Assembly (NCBI RefSeq): GCF_019802285.1
Contig: NZ_JAIEUJ010000003.1
Coordinates: 248,001 to 312,000 of the forward strand
From: Novilysobacter antarcticus
GTDB lineage: Bacteria; Pseudomonadota; Gammaproteobacteria; Xanthomonadales; Xanthomonadaceae
Direction: 5' to 3'
DNA: 64,000 bases
Part shown: in pieces, positions 30,354 through 41,910 of the stretch
Position numbering within the stretch: the first letter of the stretch is position 1
How the letters are laid out: the number at the start of each line of letters is the position of its first letter
Program-made: the position numbers and the translations under genes
The notes under the pieces: generated by a model
The model's input: only the letters and a program-made list of their open reading frames with translations
Databases searched by the model: none
What the model was told of the DNA's origin: nothing

Positions 30354-31088
30354 TCAGGTCTCTCCGTGTTGCGGTGATTGGGTCCATGCCAGCGCCTGGT
30401 CGACGTTGGCACTGCCGCCGCGCAGGGCGACACGCACCCGCTGTGGCGTGAACCCGGGAGGCAACATGACGCTGCCTTCGAGCTGCTGGAAGTAGCGGAA
30501 CGCATAGTCTTGCGCGGGTGCGGCGCTGTTCTGATGGAGGTCGGCCCAGCCGACGGTGGCCAATTTCCCGTCGCGCACGCCCTCGATGGCGAAGCGCAGC
30601 TTGCCGCTGCTGATCGCGCCCTGAGCCAGGTTCTGGGTCAGCACCGCCTGATAACGCCAGGTGCCGGCCTGCTCGGGTTTGAATTCCAGCGAGTGCACAT
30701 TCAGCCCCTTGCGCTGCTTGGCAGCCGGCCCGGCGACGCGCTCATAGAAGGCCAGGTTGGCGCGCAGGCCACTGATCTCTTCTTCGCGCTGCGAGAGTTC
30801 TTCCTGCAGCTCGCGGTTGGCGACGCGGCTGATCTGGTCGGAGCGCTCCAGGGTGGCCGCGCGCTGGCTCAATGCCTGCAGCCGTGCCTTGGCCTCCGCC
30901 AGCTCGGTTTGCGCGGTAGCCGCAGCGCTCTTCACGCCCGGCAGTTGCGGCGCCGCGTGCAGGCTCGTGGCGGCCCAGACAAGCAACAGTGACCCCAGCC
31001 AGCCGGCGACAAGCGCCGACAGCAACATCGTGCGGCGACCGCGCCGATGCGGCACGATCACATAACGTGTGGTTTCTGTTTTCCCCAT
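30354..31088 (-). CDS. DUF6776-family membrane protein, paralogue 2
   Basis: A 244-residue protein with one transmembrane helix (about 20-42), a coiled coil (about 55-110, LERSDQISRVANRELQEEL and SQREEEISGLRANLAFYER) and the DUF6776 beta domain (about 120-235). Start MGKTETTRYVIVPHR at 31088 is preferred; the frame extends left into the divergent neighbour without support. The LxRSDQISR and REEEIxGLRAxxAFYER stretches are shared with the gene at 28990, which shows duplication. The stop is one base before the bactofilin start, so the two are translationally coupled. Function unknown. Confidence 0.87.
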   Translation of the reverse strand: MGKTETTRYVIVPHRRGRRTMLLSALVAGWLGSLLLVWAATSLHAAPQLPGVKSAAATAQTELAEAKARLQALSQRAATLERSDQISRVANRELQEELSQREEEISGLRANLAFYERVAGPAAKQRKGLNVHSLEFKPEQAGTWRYQAVLTQNLAQGAISSGKLRFAIEGVRDGKLATVGWADLHQNSAAPAQDYAFRYFQQLEGSVMLPPGFTPQRVRVALRGGSANVDQALAWTQSPQHGET

Positions 31089-31118
31089 ACCCGGCCCGGA
31101 TTCTAGCGAGGTTGCCCG

Positions 31119-31706
31119 ATGTCTGATGCGCACCTGTTCGCAATTGGCGTAGTTCTCGCCTGGTTGGCCGGCGTTCGCGTCTATATGACGGTGTTCGGGA
31201 TCGGCCTGGCCGGATTCTTCGGTTGGCTCGACCTGCCCCAGGCCCTGGAGGTCACCGCGTCGCCCTGGGTGATGGGGATCTCGGGCCTGCTGGCGGCAGC
31301 GGAATTCCTCACCGACAAGATCCCCGGAGTCGATTCCGTGTCCGACCTGCTGCACACGGTGCTGCGGATCCCGGCCGGTGCCTTCCTGGCGGCAGCGGCA
31401 ATGTCACCCGATGGCAGCCTCGGGGCAGGCGCACTGGCAACCGGCGCCGGCGTGGCGTTTGCCAGCCACGCGCTCAAGTCCGGCTCACGGGCCGTGCTCA
31501 ATACCTCGCCCGAGCCGGTCACGAACTGGACCGCCAGCCTCACCGAGGATGTCGCCACGGTGGGCGGGCTGGCACTGGTATTCAGCTACCCATGGGTGGC
31601 CTTCGGGCTGGTCGTGGTGACCAGCATCGTGCTGGGCGTGGCACTGTGGTGGGTATGGCGGATGATCTTCCGGCGCCGGCGCTCGGGCGCCGCGGGACCC
31701 CGCTGA
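31119..31706 (+). CDS. DUF4126 membrane protein
   Basis: A 195-residue polytopic membrane protein. About five hydrophobic segments are visible, starting FAIGVVLAWLAGVRVYMTVF and ending SIVLGVALWWVWRMIF, followed by an Arg-rich cytoplasmic tail. The loop EFLTDKIPGVDSVSDLLHTVLRIPAGAFLAA is the DUF4126 hallmark. Function unknown. It is divergent from the DUF6776/bactofilin operon (30 bp between starts) and converges on bfr. Confidence 0.85.
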   Translation: MSDAHLFAIGVVLAWLAGVRVYMTVFGIGLAGFFGWLDLPQALEVTASPWVMGISGLLAAAEFLTDKIPGVDSVSDLLHTVLRIPAGAFLAAAAMSPDGSLGAGALATGAGVAFASHALKSGSRAVLNTSPEPVTNWTASLTEDVATVGGLALVFSYPWVAFGLVVVTSIVLGVALWWVWRMIFRRRRSGAAGPR

Positions 31707-31738
31707 CGCGCGGCGTTTGACGCGCCGGTGCGCGCCGG

Positions 31739-32209
31739 TTACTTCTCGGTGCGGGTCAGCAGGTAGTTCTGGTCGCCCAGGCGATCCATCAGGCCAAGCT
31801 GGGTTTCGATCCAGTCCACGTGCTCTTCCTCGGACGCCAGGATCGACACGAACAGCTCGCGACTGACGTAGTCGCTGACGCTTTCGCAGTAGGCGATGGC
31901 GTCGCGGAGAAGCGGCAAGCCGTCCATCTCCAGGGCGAGGTCGCAGTTGAACACCTCGCGCGGGTTCTCGCCGATGCGCAGCTTGCCCAGCGCCTGGAAG
32001 TTCGGCAGCCCGTCGAGGAACAGGATCCGCTCCGCCAGCTGGTCGGCGTGCTTCATCTCGTCGATGGACTCTTCGTACTCGTGGTCGGCGAGCTCCTTGA
32101 GGCCCCAGTTCTTCAGCATCTTGGCGTGCAGGAAGTACTGATTGATCGCGGTCAGCTCGTTGTAGAGCGCCTTGTTGAGGAACTCGATGACCTTGGCGTC
32201 GCCCTTCAT
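31739..32209 (-). CDS. bfr: Bacterioferritin
   Basis: Iron-storage protein forming a 24-subunit haem-containing shell in the cytoplasm. The 156-residue protein has the ferroxidase ligands Glu18 (YNELTA), Glu51 and His54, and the haem-binding Met52 in DEMKHADQ. The second ferroxidase helix [12 protein letters not shown] is also present. Normal length. bfd, encoding its ferredoxin partner for iron release, is 127 bp upstream in the same direction. I see no Fur box directly upstream of bfr. Confidence 0.97.
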   Translation of the reverse strand: MKGDAKVIEFLNKALYNELTAINQYFLHAKMLKNWGLKELADHEYEESIDEMKHADQLAERILFLDGLPNFQALGKLRIGENPREVFNCDLALEMDGLPLLRDAIAYCESVSDYVSRELFVSILASEEEHVDWIETQLGLMDRLGDQNYLLTRTEK

Positions 32210-32336
32210 GGCAATGCTCCGTTATGCGTGGGGATCAAACCACTCTAAACGGTCATGCCGCAGATGGGCGGAACGCGAACCGGGTGCAGCCGCAAGTGCG
32301 AACCAGTGTCGTTTGGAGGACGCGCGGTTTGGCTGG

Positions 32337-32540
32337 TCAGGCGGCGTGTCGAAGCACCGGAAGGGGCAGAGCACGCGCGGCGCGGGTCTCGTCGAGCAGT
32401 TCACTGGCCATGTCCACGCAACTGCCGCAGCACGAACCCGCGCCCGTACGCATGGTCAGCTCAGCCATAGAATCGCAGCCCGCCTCGGCGGCCTGGCGGA
32501 TGTCGTGATCGGTGATGCCGTTGCAGATACAGACGTACAC
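32337..32540 (-). CDS. bfd: Bacterioferritin-associated ferredoxin
   Basis: A 67-residue [2Fe-2S] protein that reduces the ferric core of bacterioferritin to release iron. The cluster cysteines are C4 and C6 (YVCICNG) and C38 and C41 (GSCCGSC). It is transcribed toward bfr, and a promoter with a Fur box lies just upstream, so it is predicted to be switched on when iron is scarce. Confidence 0.95.
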   Translation of the reverse strand: MYVCICNGITDHDIRQAAEAGCDSMAELTMRTGAGSCCGSCVDMASELLDETRAARALPLPVLRHAA

Positions 32541-32581
32541 GTTGACTGGACCGGGTTGGTAGCCGGATCGGCTACGGTCGC

Positions 32582-32611
32582 AATCTAACTACGAATGAGA
32601 ATGATTGTCAA
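32582..32611 (-). promoter_or_regulatory. bfd promoter overlapped by a Fur box
   Basis: On the minus strand a perfect -35 TTGACA (32611-32606) is followed by an 18-base spacer and TAGATT (32587-32582). Overlapping the -35 is TGAGAATGATTGTCA (32596-32610 on the plus strand), which matches 13 of 15 positions of the Fur 7-1-7 motif TGATAATNATTATCA. The bfd start codon lies about 40 bp downstream. Fur binding here would block the polymerase. Confidence 0.75.
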
Positions 32612-32629
32612 TTAGACCCGGGCGCGGGT

Positions 32630-33217
32630 TCATACGCCCTTGCCGCCCCGTGCCGGATGCTGCCGCGCCGGGCGCGGCCGACTGCGATGGCGCGACCATC
32701 CTGCCAGGACCGGACCTGCTGGCGGTACCGCCTGGTCGCCGGCAACGTGGCGGGCAAACGGGGCCAGATGCTGCAGGGCACTGGCGTAAACGTGCCGTTT
32801 GAACGTGACCACGTGCTCCAACGGGTACCAGAAATCGACCCAGCGCCAGTGATCGAACTCGGGCTTCTCGGTGACATCCAGTTGCAGGTCAGACTCCTTG
32901 CCCGTCAGTCGGAGCAGGAACCACACCTGCTTCTGGCCGATGCACACCAGTCGATCGTTGCGACGGATGGAGCGCTGCGGCAGGCGATAGCGCAACCAGC
33001 CCGGCGTCGCACCCAGCACTTCGACGTGGTCGGGTTGCAGGCCGGTCTCTTCGCGCAGCTCGCGATACATCGCCTCGACCGGCGTCTCGTCGGTGTTCAT
33101 CCCGCCCTGCGGGAACTGCCAGCCATCACGATGCACGCGCCGCGCCCAGAACAGGCGCCCGTCGGAATGCATCAGCACGATGCCTACATTGGGTCGATAA
33201 CCGTCCGGATCGATCAC
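32630..33217 (-). CDS. rppH: RNA pyrophosphohydrolase RppH
   Basis: Nudix enzyme that removes pyrophosphate from 5'-triphosphate mRNA ends to start RNA decay. The 195-residue protein begins at a GTG ([16 protein letters not shown]) with CGGAG 8 bases upstream; the frame extends 61 codons further without a site. The Nudix box [20 protein letters not shown] is at about 39-58, and [16 protein letters not shown] is the family signature. The C-terminal tail (about 160-195) is basic and disordered. The gene lies directly upstream of bfd and close to tRNA-Met. Confidence 0.94.
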   Translation of the reverse strand: MIDPDGYRPNVGIVLMHSDGRLFWARRVHRDGWQFPQGGMNTDETPVEAMYRELREETGLQPDHVEVLGATPGWLRYRLPQRSIRRNDRLVCIGQKQVWFLLRLTGKESDLQLDVTEKPEFDHWRWVDFWYPLEHVVTFKRHVYASALQHLAPFARHVAGDQAVPPAGPVLAGWSRHRSRPRPARQHPARGGKGV

Positions 33218-33427
33218 GAGACGGACTCCGGATTGGACTGACTCTGACTCTGCCACGCCCCCCGCCATCCGACAAGCGACGGTCCCGCGTCCAGTCAGGT
33301 TTGACAATGGCCGGCGGCGCGCCCAGAATTCCCGGCTCGCTGCGCTCGTGGCGGAAGATCGCCGCCTAGTTGGCTCAGCCGTTTGGCGCACAGCACTCAA
33401 TACGGGTGTAGTAAAATCTGAAAAATT

Positions 33428-33504
33428 GGCTATGTAGCTCAGACGGTTAGAGCGCGAGACTCATAATCCCGAGGTCGGTGGTTCGATTCCACCCATAGCC
33501 ACCA
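33428..33504 (+). tRNA. tRNA-Met (CAU), elongator
   Basis: A 77-nt tRNA with acceptor stem GGCTATG/CATAGCC, D arm TAGCTCAGACGGTTAGAGC, anticodon loop CTCATAA with anticodon CAT at 33462-33464, T arm with GTTCGATTCC, and an encoded CCA end (33502-33504). The body resembles elongator tRNA-Met rather than tRNA-Ile2 (which has a different acceptor stem). A TAAAAT -10-like hexamer at 33412-33417 is correctly placed. A terminator follows at 33544. Confidence 0.97.
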
Positions 33505-33543
33505 CACGACGACAGCTCCTGGCGAATTGCCGGGACGCCAGCC

Positions 33544-33569
33544 AACCCCGCGGATCTGCGGGGTTTTTT
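33544..33569 (+). terminator. Intrinsic terminator of tRNA-Met
   Basis: AACCCCGC (33544-33551) pairs with GCGGGGTT (33558-33565) around a 6-base loop and runs into six T (33564-33569). It ends the tRNA-Met transcript 40 bp past the CCA end. Confidence 0.88.
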
Positions 33570-33589
33570 GTGGGCGATGACGGGAGACG

Positions 33590-34105
33590 CTAGCGCTCCA
33601 TCCGGTGGATGCGGTCCCGGTGCGAAACGCCACCACGCCACGCACGCGCCAGATAACCGGGATCACGGGCTGGAGCGGTGCACAGGCGGCGCGGGTCCGG
33701 CCGGATCCCAACCCTCCCCAGGTCCAGCCTGTCCGCGTCCCAGCACGCCATGACGGTCGGATCTGCCAGTTGGTGCCCGTCGCTGTGCCCTTGGCAGGCG
33801 GCCACAAGCAAGTCGAGAGCCGGCGCATCAAGCTCAAACCGCCCTTTGGAGCGAAGCCAACAGGCATAGTCGGCCGCCCGGGAACCGTGTTCGGGATCGG
33901 TGTACTCGTTCTCCCGCTGCGAGTCATGCAGGAAGGCGAACAACTCGACGACGCGCAGATCCGCGCCCACCGCCCGGCCAACGTATAGGCCATGGCGATA
34001 GACGCGCGCCCAGTGCGGGAAGCCATGGTGCCCGGCCCAGTCGAGCCGGAATTGGCGCCGGATCTCGCGCAGCAAGTCCGGCGACACGACCCGTTCGTGC
34101 TTCAT
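33590..34105 (-). CDS. HD-domain protein
   Basis: A 171-residue protein with an HD-type metal phosphohydrolase pattern: His31 in HHGFPHWARV, the His60-Asp61 pair in FAFLHDSQRENE, His107 in ACQGHSDG and an Asp in CWDADRLDLG (about 123-125). This order fits HD hydrolases that act on nucleotides or nucleic-acid ends; the substrate is unknown. It lies 5 bp after the VWA gene in the same direction, so the two are likely co-transcribed, and next to tRNA-Met. No signal peptide. Confidence 0.8.
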   Translation of the reverse strand: MKHERVVSPDLLREIRRQFRLDWAGHHGFPHWARVYRHGLYVGRAVGADLRVVELFAFLHDSQRENEYTDPEHGSRAADYACWLRSKGRFELDAPALDLLVAACQGHSDGHQLADPTVMACWDADRLDLGRVGIRPDPRRLCTAPARDPGYLARAWRGGVSHRDRIHRMER

Positions 34106-34110
34106 AACCG

Positions 34111-34755
34111 CTAGTCCGGATCGTCCTGAGCTTTCCGATCCACCTCATCGAAAGCAACACACGCCGAAACGCCGGACCGCCGATCGAGAATCCTCGCTGA
34201 GGCCGCTGACCAGGCTCGATCGTTGCCCTGCTTGGACTTGTTGAACATCAGCCGGGACGAGAGTTCAACCCCCATGCGCTCCGCATCTTCGAATGCTTCA
34301 AGATCAGCGCTGAGGAAAACGAAATCCCAGCCGAGCTTCTTCTTCGCTGCGATCAACTTGGTCACACGGGCCCGATCAAACTCGCGGCTGGCATTCTCCT
34401 GCCCATCGGTGACCACCACGAAGATCACTTTGTTGGGCCGCTCATCGTCAGCCATCCCTGCCAAGCCCGCCTCCAGCTCGAGGATGCCCTGTCCCATGGC
34501 GTCGTAGAGCGGCGTTGTGCCCCGAGGCACGTACTGCGCCAAGGTGAGCGGGGGCACATCGGCAATGGCGACGCCGCGGTGCAGCACCTCGTACGGATCT
34601 TGGGAGTCGAATTGCACCAAGGTAAACGTCGCCGGTTCGGGGCTGGCCTGCTGGGCTGCGAGGAATGCGTTGAATCCCCCGACGACGTCATCGCGAATGT
34701 CCTGCATGGACCCCGTGCGGTCCAGGATCACGCTGATGTGGCTGCGGTCGCTCAT
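34111..34755 (-). CDS. VWA-domain protein
   Basis: A 214-residue von Willebrand factor A protein. The metal-ion-dependent adhesion site is complete in its first part: D12-R-T-G-S16 (ISVILDRTGSMQD), with a Thr in the YVPRGTTPLYDAM loop (about 77-85) and FVVVTDGQENASREF (about 112-126) as the later acidic site. There is no signal peptide, so it is cytoplasmic. Its stop lies 5 bp before the HD gene, and its start is 85 bp from the divergent HEPN gene. It could be a scaffold that binds a partner by metal coordination; the partner is unknown. Confidence 0.85.
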   Translation of the reverse strand: MSDRSHISVILDRTGSMQDIRDDVVGGFNAFLAAQQASPEPATFTLVQFDSQDPYEVLHRGVAIADVPPLTLAQYVPRGTTPLYDAMGQGILELEAGLAGMADDERPNKVIFVVVTDGQENASREFDRARVTKLIAAKKKLGWDFVFLSADLEAFEDAERMGVELSSRLMFNKSKQGNDRAWSAASARILDRRSGVSACVAFDEVDRKAQDDPD

Positions 34756-34840
34756 GTCACTCTCCCCTTGTGGTTGACATCAGGTGCGACGATGCAGCAA
34801 AGACGTCTCACACACTGCGACAGGTCCAGGGGGAAATGTC

Positions 34841-35500
34841 ATGACGTTCAATGCGGAAGCGCTCAAGGCCAAACACCGACAAGTCAGGGATAACCAGCCC
34901 GAGAACCTGCGGGTGAGGATCCATCGCGCGATCAGCTGGCTGGCGCGGGCCGAGCAGGAAACGGCGGACTTGGACGCGCAGTTCATCTTTCTGTGGATCT
35001 CATTGAATGCCGCCTATGCGGCGGACTTCGGCTTCGAACAAAGCGAGCGCGAGCAGACGCGCGGGTTCATCGGCAGAGTGCTGGCCAACGATCACCAAGG
35101 CCGCCTGCAGGACGCGGCGTTCCAGAAGTTCACTGGTCCGATCCGCACGATGATCGAGAACCGGTTCGTGTTCGAACCCTACTGGCGGGCGATGCGCGAA
35201 CACGACAGCAGCGATCGATGGGAGACCCAATTCGCCGCCAGCAAGCGAGTCGCCATGAAGGCACTGATGGAACGGCAGACGGATGTGGTGCTCTCCATAG
35301 TCCTCGATCGGCTCTACGTCCTGCGCAACCAACTCGTCCATGGCGGTGCAACCTGGAACAGTGGCGCCAACCGCGCCCAGGTCCGTGATGGTGCATCGAT
35401 CCTCATGACCATGATGCCCATCATCATCGATCTGCTGATTGATGACCCTGCGACCGAGTTCGAAGGTGTTGCTTATCCGCTGGTCCGGGAATCCGGCTAG
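34841..35500 (+). CDS. HEPN-domain protein
   Basis: A 219-residue helical protein. The C-terminal half carries R162-N-Q-L-V-H167, the R-x4-H motif of HEPN ribonucleases, preceded by a long helical region (VVLSIVLDRLYVLRNQLVHGG). Start is ATG at 34841 with AGGGGG 7 bases upstream; the frame begins earlier but without support. It is divergent from the VWA-HD pair across 85 bp. HEPN proteins are often toxins or RNA-targeting effectors in defence, but Apea-like HEPN proteins also occur in unknown housekeeping roles; the call here is the fold, not the function. Region 35501-35745 downstream holds no recognisable gene. Confidence 0.75.
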   Translation: MTFNAEALKAKHRQVRDNQPENLRVRIHRAISWLARAEQETADLDAQFIFLWISLNAAYAADFGFEQSEREQTRGFIGRVLANDHQGRLQDAAFQKFTGPIRTMIENRFVFEPYWRAMREHDSSDRWETQFAASKRVAMKALMERQTDVVLSIVLDRLYVLRNQLVHGGATWNSGANRAQVRDGASILMTMMPIIIDLLIDDPATEFEGVAYPLVRESG

Positions 35501-35745
35501 ATCAGAAGACGAAATCCTTGATGAGGTCTGCCCGGACGGGTCGCACTCCGAGCGAGCGGCCGCCAGACGCAGACCGTTGTGCACGGCCCGCTTGATTTAC
35601 CTTCAGGGGACGGTGAGCGTCGCTCGTTGAGACTCGGTATCCTCTCACTCAGCCAGCCCAAATGTCCGGACATCCCGCGCCCCGTGCGCGGGCACCGGCA
35701 CTTTGCGCGATACCTCTTCAACTCCCCCGCCTTTGATCCGTGCGC

Positions 35746-36609
35746 ATGAAAACAACCTTCAAACAACGCCTGCAACAGCCGAGCGCCATCCTGACGCCCG
35801 GCATCTACGATGCCTTCACCGCCCTGATCGCCGAGCAGACCGGGTTCGAGGCGCTGTACCTTTCCGGCGCCTCCATCGCCTACACGCGGCTGGGTCGCTC
35901 CGACATCGGTCTGACCACCGCGACCGAAGTGGCCGACACCCTGGCGCGCATCACCGAGCGCGTAAGCACTCCGGTCATCGTCGATGCCGACACCGGCTTC
36001 GGCAACGCGCTCAACACCCAGCGCACCGTCCGCGCATTTGAACGCGCCGGCGCCGCGATGATCCAGCTGGAAGACCAGACCTTTCCCAAGCGCTGCGGGC
36101 ACCTGGACGGCAAGGGCGTCGTTCCAGTTGGCGAGATGTGCGGCAAGTTGCGCGCGGCACTGGACGCGCGCAGCAGCGACCAGACCTTGATCCTCGCCCG
36201 CACCGATGCGGTGGCGGTGGAAGGCTTCGAGGCGGCGCTGGACCGTGCCGAGGCGTATCTGGAATGCGGCGTGGACGCGTTGTTTATCGAAGCGGTCCGC
36301 AGCCGCGAACAGATGGACATCGTCTGCGCCCGCTTCGCCGATCGCATTCCGCTGCTGGCCAACATGGTCGAAGGCGGCAAGACCCCGGTGCAGAGCTCGG
36401 ACGTGCTCGGTGAGATTGGTTACCGGATCGTGATCTTTCCCGGCGGCACTGCGCGCGCGGTCGCCCACACTCTTCGCGGCTACTATTCCAGCTTGCACAC
36501 CCACCACAGCACGGCGCCATTCAAGGACGCCATGCTGGACTTCGACCAGCTCAATGAGCTGATCGGCACGCCGGAGTTGCTGGCATTGGGGCAGCAATAC
36601 GAAGGCTGA
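35746..36609 (+). CDS. Isocitrate lyase/PEP mutase superfamily enzyme (oxaloacetate decarboxylase-like)
   Basis: A 287-residue TIM-barrel lyase of the PEP mutase/isocitrate lyase superfamily, closest in pattern to oxaloacetate decarboxylase/methylisocitrate-lyase-like proteins. LTPGIYDAFTALIAEQ, the substrate loop LYLSGASIAYTRLG, the magnesium-binding VDADTGFGNALN (about 82-93) and the mobile KRCGHLDGK loop (about 121-129; KKCGH in methylisocitrate lyase) are visible. The substrate cannot be fixed from sequence. ATG at 35746 is chosen over a GTG two codons earlier. It lies 46 bp upstream of the metal ATPase gene. Confidence 0.85.
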   Translation: MKTTFKQRLQQPSAILTPGIYDAFTALIAEQTGFEALYLSGASIAYTRLGRSDIGLTTATEVADTLARITERVSTPVIVDADTGFGNALNTQRTVRAFERAGAAMIQLEDQTFPKRCGHLDGKGVVPVGEMCGKLRAALDARSSDQTLILARTDAVAVEGFEAALDRAEAYLECGVDALFIEAVRSREQMDIVCARFADRIPLLANMVEGGKTPVQSSDVLGEIGYRIVIFPGGTARAVAHTLRGYYSSLHTHHSTAPFKDAMLDFDQLNELIGTPELLALGQQYEG

Positions 36610-36655
36610 TTACCGACCATGCCGTGATGAGCGACTCCGGAGAACGACCGGCAGG

Positions 36656-40341
<3,686 letters not shown>

Positions 40342-40345
<4 letters not shown>

Positions 40346-40629
40346 CCGGCAAGCGTGGTGGGCCCGTCGACGAAATCGGCGAGCGTGCGCGGCGCATGCA
40401 GGCCACGCGCGACAACCCGGGACCGAGTCCGCTGCGCGGTATCGGCACCTTCGGCATGATCGGCTGGTCGATCGCTGTGCCGACAGTAGGCGGCGCGTTT
40501 CTGGGCCTGTGGCTGGATCGCGTGGCACCCCAGGCTTTCTCATGGACGATTGCGCTGATCCTTGGCGGTGTGGCGCTGGGCGGAATGCTTGCCTGGGCCT
40601 GGGTCGGCCGGGAGGGCGGCGAACCATGA
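40342..40629 (+). CDS. atpQ: N-ATPase AtpQ subunit (AtpI-like)
   Basis: A 95-residue protein with two hydrophobic segments (about 35-57 and 64-85), a basic N-terminus (MTGKRGGPVDEIGER) and the GxFLGLWLD stretch that resembles AtpI. AtpQ is found only in N-ATPase operons, where it is thought to assist assembly of the c ring. Its place between atpC and atpR, with 4-bp overlaps on both sides, fixes the call. Confidence 0.88.
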
Positions 40630-40931
40630 ACGGTATCAACTGGGGTGCATTCGGGCTGGGGACTGTGGCGGGCGCCATCGCAGGGACGCTTTTCTTTGCC
40701 GGACTGGCGTTTGGTCTGCGGCTGGCGCTGCGCGGTTCCAGGCCGATGCCGGTGCTGGCGCTGAGTGCGATGGTGCGAATCGCCGCGCTGCTGGCGGCGG
40801 GCTGGCTGGTGGCACGGGCGGGTGGAGCGGCGGCCGTGGCGGGCTATGCACTGGCGTTTCTGGCGACCCGATTTGCCGCTGTCGCCCTGGCACGGCCGAC
40901 AGCGCCGCAGAGGGACCGGAAGTGCAACTGA
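40626..40931 (+). CDS. atpR: N-ATPase AtpR subunit
   Basis: A 101-residue protein with three hydrophobic helices (about 9-30, 40-62, 66-85) and a short basic tail. Start ATG at 40626 overlaps atpQ by 4 bp; its stop overlaps the atpB GTG start by 10 bp. AtpR is an N-ATPase-specific membrane protein with conserved Arg in its helices, proposed to interact with the c-ring carboxylates during assembly. Here LRLALRGSRPM and MVRIAALL supply the arginines. Assigned by position and pattern. Confidence 0.85.
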   Translation: MNGINWGAFGLGTVAGAIAGTLFFAGLAFGLRLALRGSRPMPVLALSAMVRIAALLAAGWLVARAGGAAAVAGYALAFLATRFAAVALARPTAPQRDRKCN

Positions 40932-41620
40932 GCCCCGACCAGACCATCATTTTCATGCTGGGTGGCATCCCCGTGAACGCCACGATCTTCTACACCTGGA
41001 TCGTCATGGCGTTGCTGACCGGCACCTCGATACTGGTGACCCGCAAGTTGCGGCCCGACGTGCCGCCCAACCGCTGGCGGACGACGCTGGAGGTGATCGT
41101 GCAGGGCATCCAGGGACAGATCGACGAAATATCGGTGCGCCATGACCGCCGCCTGCTGTATTTCAGCGGCACGCTGTTCCTGTTCATCGTCACCTCGAAC
41201 CTGCTGATGGTGATACCGGGTTTCCATCCGCCGACGGCATCGCTGTCGACCACCACGGCATTGGCACTATCGGTGCTGGTGGCGGTACCCATCTTCGGGA
41301 TCGGCAACCAGGGAATCGGCGGATACCTGAAAACCTGGGTCCAGCCATCGGTCATCATGCTGCCATTCAACATCGTCGGCGAGTTCTCGCGTGGCGTCTC
41401 GCTGGCGATCCGTCTTTACGGCAACATCATGAGCGGCGCGGTGATTGCCGGCATCCTGCTGGGCGTCGCACCGTTCTTCTTCCCCGTGGTGATGGACATG
41501 CTCGGCCTGCTCACCGGAGTGATCCAGGCCTATATCTTCGCCATCCTCGCCACGGTGTATATCTCCTCGGCCACCGCCCCGCCGTCCGACACCCCACAAA
41601 CCGACAAGGACCCGCCATGA
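40922..41620 (+). CDS. atpB: N-ATPase a subunit (F0)
   Basis: A 232-residue membrane stator subunit forming the ion half-channels. The essential arginine lies in the late helix SLAIRLYGNIMSGAVIAG (about 165), followed by the C-terminal LTGVIQAYIFAILATVYIS segment. Start GTG at 40922 is preferred because GAGGGA lies 6 bases upstream and the protein then begins MQLSPDQT; the frame is open earlier but overlaps atpR. The coding frame overlaps atpR by 10 bp and atpE by 4 bp. Confidence 0.93.
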   Translation: MQLSPDQTIIFMLGGIPVNATIFYTWIVMALLTGTSILVTRKLRPDVPPNRWRTTLEVIVQGIQGQIDEISVRHDRRLLYFSGTLFLFIVTSNLLMVIPGFHPPTASLSTTTALALSVLVAVPIFGIGNQGIGGYLKTWVQPSVIMLPFNIVGEFSRGVSLAIRLYGNIMSGAVIAGILLGVAPFFFPVVMDMLGLLTGVIQAYIFAILATVYISSATAPPSDTPQTDKDPP

Positions 41621-41907
41621 CCGATCTGTCCATCATCGCCATCGTATCGATCTTCACCGCTGGCCTGACCGTGTCCTTCGGCGCGCTGGGTCCCGCGCTG
41701 GGTGAGGGCTACGCGGCGGCAACCGCGCTCAATGCCATCGCGCAACAGCCCGACGCTGCGCCGACCCTGTCGCGCACCCTGTTCGTCAGTCTGGCCATGA
41801 TCGAATCCACCGCGATCTACTGCTTCGTGGTCGCCATGATCCTGCTGTTTGCCAATCCGTTCTGGAACGCGGCGCTGGAAGCGGCGGCACAGGCCAGCGG
41901 CGGCTAG
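41617..41907 (+). CDS. atpE: N-ATPase c subunit (rotor ring)
   Basis: A 96-residue two-helix subunit whose ring forms the rotor. Helix 2 has the ion-binding Glu63 in IESTAIY, with Ser64, Thr65 and Tyr68, a Na+-pump-like pattern. In helix 1 the position that is Gln in known Na+ c subunits (GQG) is Glu30 (LGEGYAA), so each site has two carboxylates. The loop AIAQQPDAAP carries the normal polar-loop RQP-type signature in altered form (QQP). Overlaps atpB by 4 bp. Confidence 0.95.
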   Translation: MTDLSIIAIVSIFTAGLTVSFGALGPALGEGYAAATALNAIAQQPDAAPTLSRTLFVSLAMIESTAIYCFVVAMILLFANPFWNAALEAAAQASGG

Positions 41908-41910
41908 ACG

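Noticed and set aside
33301..33329. TTGACA-N17-CAGAAT as promoter of tRNA-Met
   Set aside because: It is about 100 bp upstream of the tRNA. A TAAAAT at 33412 is better placed, so the far site was not called.
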